A stretch of DNA of 23,642 nt from Croceibacterium_A sp039920345. Lineage in GTDB: Bacteria > Pseudomonadota > Alphaproteobacteria > Sphingomonadales > Sphingomonadaceae. Of the stretch, positions 7,942-14,016 are shown in pieces (positions within the stretch are counted from its first letter, which is position 1; every line of letters begins with the position of its first letter). A program made the position numbers and the translations under genes. The stretch lies in assembly GCA_039920345.1 (NCBI GenBank), contig JBDSDZ010000086.1, positions 1-23,642 of the forward strand, in the 5' to 3' direction. The notes under the pieces are model-generated. The model had not been told where the DNA came from and made no database searches. It worked only from the letters and a program-made list of their open reading frames with translations.

Positions 7942-8709
7942 TCAGCTATACGAAATCTGCGCCTCTTCGGAGAGTTTTGCCGCTGCAGCTTTCAGCGATC
8001 TTACCAAAACAGGCACGTCGATCTGATGAAAGCGAAGCCCTGGCAGCGTTACGCCCAGGCAGCCGAGCACTTCCTCGTCGGCTCCAAACACGGGACAGGC
8101 GAACCCCGCGAGGTCATACGAGGGTTCGAAGTAGTCAGCATAGCCATGCCGACGGATCGCTTCGAGCGCTTGCTTGATTTCATCCCGCGCAGGTAGCGGC
8201 ACACCGGTGAGCGGACCGGTGTCTTCCTGCTGCAGCACCGCCTCGATCTCATCCGGAGGAAGATGGGCAAGCATGGCGCGGCCCAGTGAGCCCCAGGGGA
8301 GTGCGACCTCCAGACCAAGCTCAACAGCGTAACGCAGGCGGTGCGGCGTTTGTACTGTTAGCGCAATCGTGCCGCGTCGGGTGGTCGGGTTGTATAAGAC
8401 AAGGACCGCCGTTTCGTGCCATTCGCTGACTAGGCTTTCCAGCAACGGACGAGCGCCTCGCGAGATATCGAAGCGGGCAACAAGTTGCGAAGCGAGCAAA
8501 TAGAGTTCGCGTCCTGGCCGGTAGGATTGGCCAGCGCCGCGTTCAATGAGGCCGCCTTTCAGAAGGATCTTGAGGAGTCGGTGGATCGTGCTGGCAGGCA
8601 AGTGGGCGCGAGCCGCCAAGTCGCTTAGCGAGAAGTGATGCGGTCCTGAAGCAATTAGCTTGAGGACGTGGACCAGCCGCTCGCCAGACCCCTTCGGTTC
8701 GTCGCTCAT
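7942..8709 (-). CDS. IclR-family transcriptional regulator
   Basis: A 255-residue IclR-type regulator. An N-terminal winged helix (about residues 8-75) has the family pattern HFSLSDLAARAHLPASTIHRLLKIL. The effector-binding domain follows, with the GSLGRAMLAHLPP and AGFACPVFGADEEVLGCLGVTLPG segments typical of IclR proteins. I chose ATG at 8709. A GTG at 8751, 6 bp after the preceding stop, would add 14 residues and is a real alternative because neither start has a good ribosome-binding site. It is the last gene of the TBDR/DUF6152 operon, so it probably sits inside its own regulon. The dyads at 13839-13934 upstream of that operon are its best candidate binding sites. IclR proteins of aromatic pathways (PobR, PcaU) are activators, which fits the operator positions (inference). 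Confidence 0.92.
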   Translation of the reverse strand: MSDEPKGSGERLVHVLKLIASGPHHFSLSDLAARAHLPASTIHRLLKILLKGGLIERGAGQSYRPGRELYLLASQLVARFDISRGARPLLESLVSEWHETAVLVLYNPTTRRGTIALTVQTPHRLRYAVELGLEVALPWGSLGRAMLAHLPPDEIEAVLQQEDTGPLTGVPLPARDEIKQALEAIRRHGYADYFEPSYDLAGFACPVFGADEEVLGCLGVTLPGLRFHQIDVPVLVRSLKAAAAKLSEEAQISYS

Positions 8710-8757
8710 TGGCTGGATCTGGATTCCCGAGCTGTCGTGCGCGTGCTGCACGTCAGG

Positions 8758-9561
8758 TCACAAGTACCCGGTTTCGCCGTGCTCGTCGACGGGATTGCGG
8801 TCGTTCTGCGAACACTGGAATTCCAGCAATGTCCCCGACCGGTCGCGCCGATAGGTCACGGTCACTTCGTAAGGTTCCTGAAGCGCTAGCGGGTCGATGA
8901 TGCGCATCTCATCGACAAGCGTGTCGGGGGCAGTCGGCTCAAGGTGGATGCGTTCGATTATCTGAAGCTTGTCGGAATGCCCGTAACCGGGATCAATATC
9001 GAGTTCTTCCGAAATTCCGAGGGTGTCGACAACCAGGGTATCGCCTTCCCAATAGCCCACGGAATGCCCCATGAAGGTAGGGTCAAGATCTTCGGGGTGT
9101 CCGCGTCCGTCGGTCCAGATGGTACGTGTCTGCATCCACGCCTCCTGATTGACCGTCACTCGACCGGGGCTGAAAATGAAATCGTAAGGATACTGGGCCA
9201 GCCTCATAATGCGCGGCATGCCCGGCGGGCTGCAGTTGGAGCGGCCGCGTGGCACGATCCCATCATGTGCGGCAACCTCGCTCCCCCACTGTTCCTTATG
9301 TGCCAGGTATTCACCCTTTAGTCTGGGCGAAGCAGGCCGCGTTGCGCCTTCCATGCGGTTGAGAAACCAGATGCCGCCCCAATCCGGCAGCGCGTCGAGC
9401 TCCGCATAATGGCCTTTTGGGTAACTCGAACCGATTTGCGCCGCGTCCTGTGACTGGGCATGCGCCGCTCCGGAAGCGATCAGCACGGCAAGTCCGATCA
9501 CCAAGCCTTTGGGCGTCAGAAGGGTGGGTCCGCTGGAGCGAGCCGATTGGTGAAGGATCAA
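8758..9561 (-). CDS. Secreted protein of unknown function, WEGDTLVVDT family (paralogue 2)
   Basis: About 267 residues. I recognise a widespread but uncharacterised exported family and do not know its function. A hydrophobic signal peptide (about residues 12-35, cleavage after AHA) is followed by WGGIWF, a Cys-Ser-Pro-Pro-Gly-Met-Pro motif (the first conserved Cys), IWTDGRGHP, the signature GHSVGYWEGDTLVVDTLG, and near the C-terminus EFQC-x4-R-N (second Cys). The two cysteines may form a disulfide. It is a paralogue of the product at 10359-11243. The start is probably TTG at 9561, overlapping the preceding stop as TTGA. The open frame continues to 9795, but that part is antisense-like sequence over the DUF6152 gene with no family match, and no ATG lies between the overlap and the signal peptide. 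It probably acts in the periplasm. Confidence 0.75.
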   Translation of the reverse strand: MILHQSARSSGPTLLTPKGLVIGLAVLIASGAAHAQSQDAAQIGSSYPKGHYAELDALPDWGGIWFLNRMEGATRPASPRLKGEYLAHKEQWGSEVAAHDGIVPRGRSNCSPPGMPRIMRLAQYPYDFIFSPGRVTVNQEAWMQTRTIWTDGRGHPEDLDPTFMGHSVGYWEGDTLVVDTLGISEELDIDPGYGHSDKLQIIERIHLEPTAPDTLVDEMRIIDPLALQEPYEVTVTYRRDRSGTLLEFQCSQNDRNPVDEHGETGYL

Positions 9562-9926
9562 TCGACGTCGCCCAGCGAAGACCCGTCGGCGAAACGAACG
9601 CCGACATAGCTGCCCCCCCGCGCGCCGGCGCGCAGTGGGTGGACATATAACCTTACCCGATCGCCGGGTCTGAGTGACGTGCGCTTCCAACCGGTCTGAA
9701 CGAGGTTGTTGGGACTCGTCATTTCGATCGCCCAGCGTTCTCTCTCGCGTCCTGCGGCCACGTCCGTTTCGATAAACGCGTGCGGGTTCTGCCATTTGAA
9801 GCGGACGATCGTAGCTTCCAGCACCAGTGTCTTGTTCGTATCGAACATGGCATAGCTGTGGTGAGCGAGGCCTGGCGCGGTGACCAAGAGGGCGACGACG
9901 GGTAAAAGACTCGCAAGCTTCTTCAT
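9558..9926 (-). CDS. DUF6152-family small exported protein (copy 2)
   Basis: A 122-residue protein of the DUF6152 type, function unknown. A short signal peptide ends at A21 (PGLA), so the predicted mature protein starts HHSYAMFD. Further conserved blocks are W45-Q-N-P-H49-A-F-I-E, the SPNNL segment, GWKRTSL+PGD and HPLRAG-x-x-GG. The same blocks occur in the neighbouring copy at 9943-10362. A mature N-terminal His with a second conserved His could bind a metal such as copper; this is inferred from the motif only. The start is ATG at 9926, with GGAG 8 nt upstream and a gap of 16 bp after the upstream gene. The stop overlaps the next start as TTGA. It is probably periplasmic. Confidence 0.82.
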   Translation of the reverse strand: MKKLASLLPVVALLVTAPGLAHHSYAMFDTNKTLVLEATIVRFKWQNPHAFIETDVAAGRERERWAIEMTSPNNLVQTGWKRTSLRPGDRVRLYVHPLRAGARGGSYVGVRFADGSSLGDVD

Positions 9927-9942
9927 GACGATCTCCGCCTCA

Positions 9943-10362
9943 CTAGGCCCGGGGAACATTCACGGGCGTGCCATCTTTCGGCAGGCCGGAATCGAGCACG
10001 TGTCCGTTTGACAGCCTGGCGTCGAGGAACAATCCGCCGCGCTGGCCACTGCGGAGTGGATTAAGCCTTAACGTCAGGCTATCGCCGGTTTTCAGGGAGC
10101 TTCGTGTCCACCCCTGCCGCTTCAGGTTATTCGGGCTGTTCAGCTCGATGCTCCAGTGGACCGGGGGGCCGCTGCGGGCCGGGACCTCCACTTCAAGAAA
10201 AGAGTGCGGATTGGTCCACTGGAACTCGCGGACGGTGCCCTCGATGGTCACGATCTTGTGCTGATCAAACATCGCAAAACTGTGATGCGCCAGCGCCGGG
10301 AGGGCAAAGAGTCCAAGGGCCGAGATGCCGATCAGGCCCGCGCATAACCATCTGTTGTTCAT
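9943..10362 (-). CDS. DUF6152-family small exported protein (copy 1)
   Basis: A 139-residue paralogue of the downstream gene. The signal peptide runs to A25 (PALA, a good AxA site), so the predicted mature N-terminus is HHSFAMFD. W49-T-N-P-H53-S-F-L-E, NSPNNL, GW-x-RSSLKTGD and NPLRSGQRGG align with copy 2 without large gaps. This copy has about 15 extra residues at the C-terminus (GLPKDGTPVNVPRA). ATG at 10362-10360 overlaps the upstream stop (TGA 10361-10359) as ATGA, so it is translationally coupled to the WEGDTLVVDT protein before it. The two copies have clearly diverged in sequence, which argues for an old duplication with separate roles or a heteromer rather than a recent copy. Function unknown; probably periplasmic. 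Confidence 0.85.
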   Translation of the reverse strand: MNNRWLCAGLIGISALGLFALPALAHHSFAMFDQHKIVTIEGTVREFQWTNPHSFLEVEVPARSGPPVHWSIELNSPNNLKRQGWTRSSLKTGDSLTLRLNPLRSGQRGGLFLDARLSNGHVLDSGLPKDGTPVNVPRA

Positions 10363-11243
10363 TTCGGCTGCACCGCTTCGACACCCGCCGCGTCACGTTC
10401 TTCGGCAGCTGCGCTGCCACGATCAGTGCCCGGCAGATTGTCATTGTAGGCGAGGATACAGTTGGACTCGTTGATGTCGGTATAGTCCTGCCGGCTGAAG
10501 CGCTTGTTCGAGCGCCACTCGCCGTCCCAGTTCTGCGGGTCGGTCATGACGTATTGCACCTCCATCAATTTGCCGTCGTTCAGCAGCCGGATGCGCTCGG
10601 TCATCTCGAACTGTTCGGAGACTGGGATGCCTCGGTCGATCCAGTGGTTGTCAGTTTCGAAGTACCTGGTGTCGACGACCAGCGTGTCTCCATCGAAATG
10701 GCCGATCGACTCGCCATTGTAGGTGGGCACGACGAGGTCCGGGTCGGAATGCGGCCGCCCGTCGATGAAGATCGTCCGCACCGAATTGTTGAAGCCGGAA
10801 ATCATGTAGATCGCGGTCGGAAGCTGGATGAACGCATGCGGCCACACCCGCGTCATGATCATCGGCATGCCCGGCGGGAAGCACTGGCCGATGCTGTCAC
10901 GATAGGTCTCGTTGCGGGCGGTGTGGAGCGGTCCGTCACGCAGAGCTTCCTGCCCGCCTTCATGGAAGGGCGGGTAAGGAGGGCCGAATAGGAATTTGTT
11001 GAAGCCTTCCGACAGGTCGATGAACCATGTGCCGGTGAGATTGAACGGCGGCGCGGGTCGGGGCTGCGAAAGGTTTCCCGGTGCCAGGGCGCCTAGATAA
11101 TCCGGATGCTTGGGAACCATGCGCTCGAGTTGTTCGGGCGACAGCGGCCTCGAGCGATCAGGCGTTTGAGCAGCCGCCGTGCCGCCACACGAAAGCAGCG
11201 GCACAACGACCAGAGCGGAAGCGAGCGTGAAACGGCGACCCAT
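10359..11243 (-). CDS. Secreted protein of unknown function, WEGDTLVVDT family (paralogue 1)
   Basis: 294 residues, with a signal peptide of about 26 residues ending AAAQ. It shares with the product at 8758-9561 the order: LTGTWFIDL, Cys-Phe-Pro-Pro-Gly-Met-Pro, IFIDGRPHSDPD, GESIGHFDGDTLVVDT, EQFEMTERIRL and a late Cys before a NDN. In this copy the WEGD tryptophan-glutamate is Phe-Asp. The C-terminal 20 residues are polar and unlike the paralogue. It lies 11 bp after the TBDR stop and overlaps the next gene, so it belongs to the same transcript. The start is ATG at 11243, which puts the signal peptide at the N-terminus; an in-frame TTG at 11258 overlaps the TBDR stop and is less likely. A soluble partner of the receptor, or a periplasmic binding or hydrolytic protein, are guesses that the sequence cannot separate. 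Confidence 0.82.
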   Translation of the reverse strand: MGRRFTLASALVVVPLLSCGGTAAAQTPDRSRPLSPEQLERMVPKHPDYLGALAPGNLSQPRPAPPFNLTGTWFIDLSEGFNKFLFGPPYPPFHEGGQEALRDGPLHTARNETYRDSIGQCFPPGMPMIMTRVWPHAFIQLPTAIYMISGFNNSVRTIFIDGRPHSDPDLVVPTYNGESIGHFDGDTLVVDTRYFETDNHWIDRGIPVSEQFEMTERIRLLNDGKLMEVQYVMTDPQNWDGEWRSNKRFSRQDYTDINESNCILAYNDNLPGTDRGSAAAEERDAAGVEAVQPK

Positions 11244-11254
11244 GTTTCCGGCTC

Positions 11255-13780
11255 TCAAAAGTTGTATTGCAGGGTCAGGCCAAGCTCGCGTGGGCGCGCA
11301 CGGACCTCTGACAATGCGCTGCGCGGCGGTGCGGCTAGCCCTGTCCCCGAGCCCGAGTCCCAGAACCCTCCGCCGAAGCGCTGCGCATAAGTCGCGTAGA
11401 CCTTATCGAGCAGGTTGTTTGCGAACACCGTGATCGTAACGGGCAGCTGATCGAGCCTCAGCTGCACCCGCGCGTTGACGATGCCGTAGTCCGGCAGCGT
11501 GTACGACGAATCGGTGCCCTCCGTGGGATGGGTCGCCTGCTCTCCCACGTAGGCATAATTGGCATTTACCGTGAGCCTTCCCGCCGGGGTGTCGGGCGAC
11601 CAGGTTGCGCCGATGTTGAAGGTGGGCGACGGCACGTCCGGGAAAAGATTGACCGTTCCTGCGGGTGCGTTCTTGAGGGTGGCGTTGGTGACGGCCAAGC
11701 CTCCATCCAACACCAGATCGCGCGTCAGCGACAGCTGTGCGTCCACCTCGAAGCCCTTCAGGCGCACTTCGCCCTGGTTCCGCACCTGGATAAGGAAGCC
11801 AACCGGGCATTGCGGGCTGCCCGCGGGAATGCCGACTAGGGTCCCAGTGCCGCAGGTAACCTGCACCGCCGCCTGCCGGTTTGTGTAGTCCATCAGAAAG
11901 ACGGTCGGATTGAGACGCAGCCGGTCGAAGAGCGTCATCCTGAGGCCGGCTTCGTAGTTGATCACCTGCTCGTTCGGGATCGGTTGAATGCCTTGGCTCT
12001 GTGCCGCGCCGGTCGCCTTGTTCGCGGCCGTCCAGCTGGCGATAGTGTAGCTGAAGGCTCCCGCCTTGTACGCTTTGGAGACGGTGGCGTACGCCATGAT
12101 ATCGTCTGTCAGATGGTAATCGACGGTGCCGCGCCAATCGATCGCGCGGAAGGAATGCGCCGAATGGACGGTGGTCGAGGTGGTGCCCGGCGCGGGGGTA
12201 AAGTCGGTCGCGGGAAAGCGGGTTTGTGTGTAATCCTTCCGGTCAACCGCGTCGCGAACGCCCGCGGTAATGTTGAACCGATCGGTCGCATGCCAGGTAG
12301 CGTTCAAGAATAATCCAACAGATTCGGAAATCTGCTCCGTGAGCGTGTCTGCCGTGGCAAATAGCCCGGCGTCCGAATTCGGCGGATTGCCGGGATTCAA
12401 GGGGTAAACGCTAGTGCCTCGTCGCGTCAGATTGCTGTTTGGCGCCGAAGAATTCTCGCGGAAGTAGTTCCCGCCGGTAACCAAGTCGATGGCGCCGTCA
12501 AGGAAGGCGGCGTTGATCTGCAGTTCCTGGTAGAAGACTTCGGAGTCGACGTTTTCGGTCCGGGCTTCAGTTCCGAGCACCTGAAAATCGGTCGTGCCGC
12601 GGTGCCGGAGCTTGGAATAGCCCGTTATGGCGGTGAGGCTCGCACCACCGCCGAGGTCGTAAACGAGATTGAGATCGCCCTGCCAATATTTGTCCCTCAG
12701 CGACTGATTGCAGGCCGCATCGTAATCTGGATTGAAATCGTCAAGCAGACATAGGCTCGAGGCGACATAGGGATCGCCAGTGACGATACGGGGATCGTTG
12801 TACGCCGCCAGCGGAGCCTGTCCCGCAGCCTTGAAGGCATCATTGATCCAGTCCGCATAGTTGCCCTGAAGGACGCCTTCGATCCCGGGCCGCATGTCGA
12901 ACTCGGTCATGACATACGGAGTGCCGTTTGCCTTGCCTTTGGTGTAGAGGAAACCGAACGTGGCGCGCAGCCGGTCGGTCGGTTCGATCCTGGCCTGGAT
13001 ACGGCCGACGAAATCGCGCTCCTCGCCGAGCTTTTCGGTCCCGCGCTGCACGAAACCACCCTGGCTGAAATAAGCGGCCTGAGCGCGAATGGCGAAGCCA
13101 TCTGCAACAGGCAGGTTGATCGTGCCCATCACGTCCGCGCGGTTCTGATTGCCGACAGTGCCGCGCACGTAGCCTTCGAATTCATCGGTCGGCTGCTTAC
13201 TGAAGATGCGGATGGCCCCGCCGGTAGAGTTGCGGCCGAACAAAGTGCCTTGCGGACCCCGCAGGACCTCGATGCGATCGATGTCGAGCACCCGCATTAC
13301 GGCCCCGCTGGTGCGCGGCATGTAGATGCCATCGATGTAGAGGCCCACGCCGCGTTCGCCAGTCGCTCCTCCTCCGCCTCCGATGCCGCGGATCACGAAG
13401 TTGGCCGTGTTGTTGCCACCCCCACGGGACGGCGTGATGCTGAGGTTGGGGGTGAATTTGGCGAGGTCCTCGAGATCTTCGATACCCTTTGCCTGGGCAG
13501 CCTCGTCGGTGATTGCCACGACTGAGAGAGGCGTGTCCTGCAAGTTGGTTGCGCGGCGCTCGGCGGTCACGATGATGGCCGTACCGGGGCCGTCTGCTTC
13601 CTCGTTCTGTGCTGCATCGCCAGCATCGGAGGTTTTCACGCCGGACGGTTGTGCCTGGGCTTGGCGTTCCTGGGCTTGGGCTGTCCCTGCCGCACAGGCC
13701 AACGCTGCAGCGGTGGTCAGAAGCGCCGCCTTGCAGGCGGTTGATCGCGACCGCGCGAATTCACTCTCGTGATAGTTCAT
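11255..13780 (-). CDS. TonB-dependent receptor (outer-membrane), head of left arm
   Basis: An 841-residue TBDR. It has a signal peptide of about 36 residues (cleavage in AQA-QE), an Ala/Gln/Asp-rich linker, a TonB box near residues 67-73 (TAIIVTA), and a plug with RRATNLQDTPLSVVAIT. The VGLYIDGIYMPRTSGAV segment and RIEVLRGPQGTLFGRNSTGGAI, the classic plug signature, follow. The barrel ends at LTLQYNF with the terminal Phe. Start ATG 13780 is preceded by a strong GGGGGAGG ribosome-binding site. It is divergent from another TBDR across a 236-bp control region and heads the WEGDTLVVDT/DUF6152/IclR transcript. This receptor and the one at 14017 are the catabolic FyuA-like kind common in sphingomonads; both may take up related hydrophobic organic compounds rather than siderophores (inference). 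Confidence 0.95.
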   Translation of the reverse strand: MNYHESEFARSRSTACKAALLTTAAALACAAGTAQAQERQAQAQPSGVKTSDAGDAAQNEEADGPGTAIIVTAERRATNLQDTPLSVVAITDEAAQAKGIEDLEDLAKFTPNLSITPSRGGGNNTANFVIRGIGGGGGATGERGVGLYIDGIYMPRTSGAVMRVLDIDRIEVLRGPQGTLFGRNSTGGAIRIFSKQPTDEFEGYVRGTVGNQNRADVMGTINLPVADGFAIRAQAAYFSQGGFVQRGTEKLGEERDFVGRIQARIEPTDRLRATFGFLYTKGKANGTPYVMTEFDMRPGIEGVLQGNYADWINDAFKAAGQAPLAAYNDPRIVTGDPYVASSLCLLDDFNPDYDAACNQSLRDKYWQGDLNLVYDLGGGASLTAITGYSKLRHRGTTDFQVLGTEARTENVDSEVFYQELQINAAFLDGAIDLVTGGNYFRENSSAPNSNLTRRGTSVYPLNPGNPPNSDAGLFATADTLTEQISESVGLFLNATWHATDRFNITAGVRDAVDRKDYTQTRFPATDFTPAPGTTSTTVHSAHSFRAIDWRGTVDYHLTDDIMAYATVSKAYKAGAFSYTIASWTAANKATGAAQSQGIQPIPNEQVINYEAGLRMTLFDRLRLNPTVFLMDYTNRQAAVQVTCGTGTLVGIPAGSPQCPVGFLIQVRNQGEVRLKGFEVDAQLSLTRDLVLDGGLAVTNATLKNAPAGTVNLFPDVPSPTFNIGATWSPDTPAGRLTVNANYAYVGEQATHPTEGTDSSYTLPDYGIVNARVQLRLDQLPVTITVFANNLLDKVYATYAQRFGGGFWDSGSGTGLAAPPRSALSEVRARPRELGLTLQYNF

Positions 13781-13826
13781 TCCACCTCCCCCTCTGTTTT
13801 GCTGAGCATGCCGTTCCCGGCGGCTG

Positions 13827-13832
13827 TGTCAA
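13827..13832 (-). promoter_or_regulatory. Candidate -35 box (TTGACA) for the left-arm TBDR operon
   Basis: TTGACA on the minus strand, 6 bp from the nearest dyad (13839-13853) and 46 bp upstream of the TBDR ATG. No good -10 box is found 16-18 bp downstream (ATGCTC at 17 bp), as expected for an activator-dependent promoter. Confidence 0.5.
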
Positions 13833-13838
13833 TCGAAA

Positions 13839-13874
13839 TTCCGCATATTCGAACTGAAATTCTTTATAATGGAA
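13839..13874. promoter_or_regulatory. Operator pair 1: two TTC-N9-GAA dyads spaced 21 bp
   Basis: Site 1 is TTCCGCATATTCGAA (13839-13853). Site 2 is TTCTTTATAATGGAA (13860-13874). Their starts are exactly 21 bp apart, about two helical turns, so two dimers would bind the same face. The pair lies immediately upstream of the leftward TTGACA. It is probably bound by the IclR protein encoded at the end of the left operon (inference). Confidence 0.65.
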
Positions 13875-13898
13875 AAGTTGGGCAAATCGAGCATTAAA

Positions 13899-13934
13899 TT
13901 CCGTATAATAGAATTGTAATGCTATAAAATGGAA
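13899..13934. promoter_or_regulatory. Operator pair 2: TTC-N9-GAA dyad plus degenerate copy, spaced 21 bp
   Basis: Site 3 is TTCCGTATAATAGAA (13899-13913). Site 4 is TGCTATAAAATGGAA (13920-13934), with its left half degraded. They are again exactly 21 bp apart, and 5 bp from the rightward TTGACA. The combined consensus of the four sites is close to AATTCCGTATAATGGAATT, a palindrome with ATTCC/GGAAT arms. Confidence 0.65.
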
Positions 13935-13939
13935 TCTTA

Positions 13940-13945
13940 TTGACA
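13940..13945 (+). promoter_or_regulatory. Candidate -35 box (TTGACA) for the right-arm TBDR operon
   Basis: A perfect TTGACA, 5 bp after site 4. The best downstream hexamer at 16-17 bp is TAGCGT/AGCGTT, a poor -10, as on the left arm. A transcription start near 13975 would leave a short leader before the ATG at 14017. Confidence 0.5.
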
Positions 13946-13952
13946 GAATTTG

Positions 13953-13996
13953 ATCCGCCAGTAGCGTTGCCGGCGGATGAGGCTTCCCGAGAAGCC
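13953..13996 (+). other. Two inverted repeats in the leader of the right-arm TBDR
   Basis: ATCCGCC (13953-13959) pairs with GGCGGAT (13972-13978) across 12 nt. GGCTTC-CCGA-GAAGCC (13981-13996) is a perfect 6-bp stem with a 4-nt loop. The ribosome-binding site (GGGGGATGG) follows directly at about 14004. The second hairpin probably lies within the mRNA leader; the first may overlap the promoter. Confidence 0.45.
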
Positions 13997-14016
13997 GTCG
14001 TACGGGGGATGGTGTA

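Noticed and set aside
9562..9795. N-terminal 78-codon extension of the gene at 8758-9561
   Set aside because: It overlaps the DUF6152 gene in another frame, is Arg-rich and would place the signal peptide in the middle of the protein.
10104..10991. 295-codon plus-strand frame
   Set aside because: It is antisense to the DUF6152 and WEGDTLVVDT genes, which have signal peptides, paralogues and coupled starts.
13839..13934. CRISPR-like interpretation of the repeated 21-bp units
   Set aside because: The units are palindromic, imperfect, only four in number and sit between two promoters; no spacers or cas genes are present.
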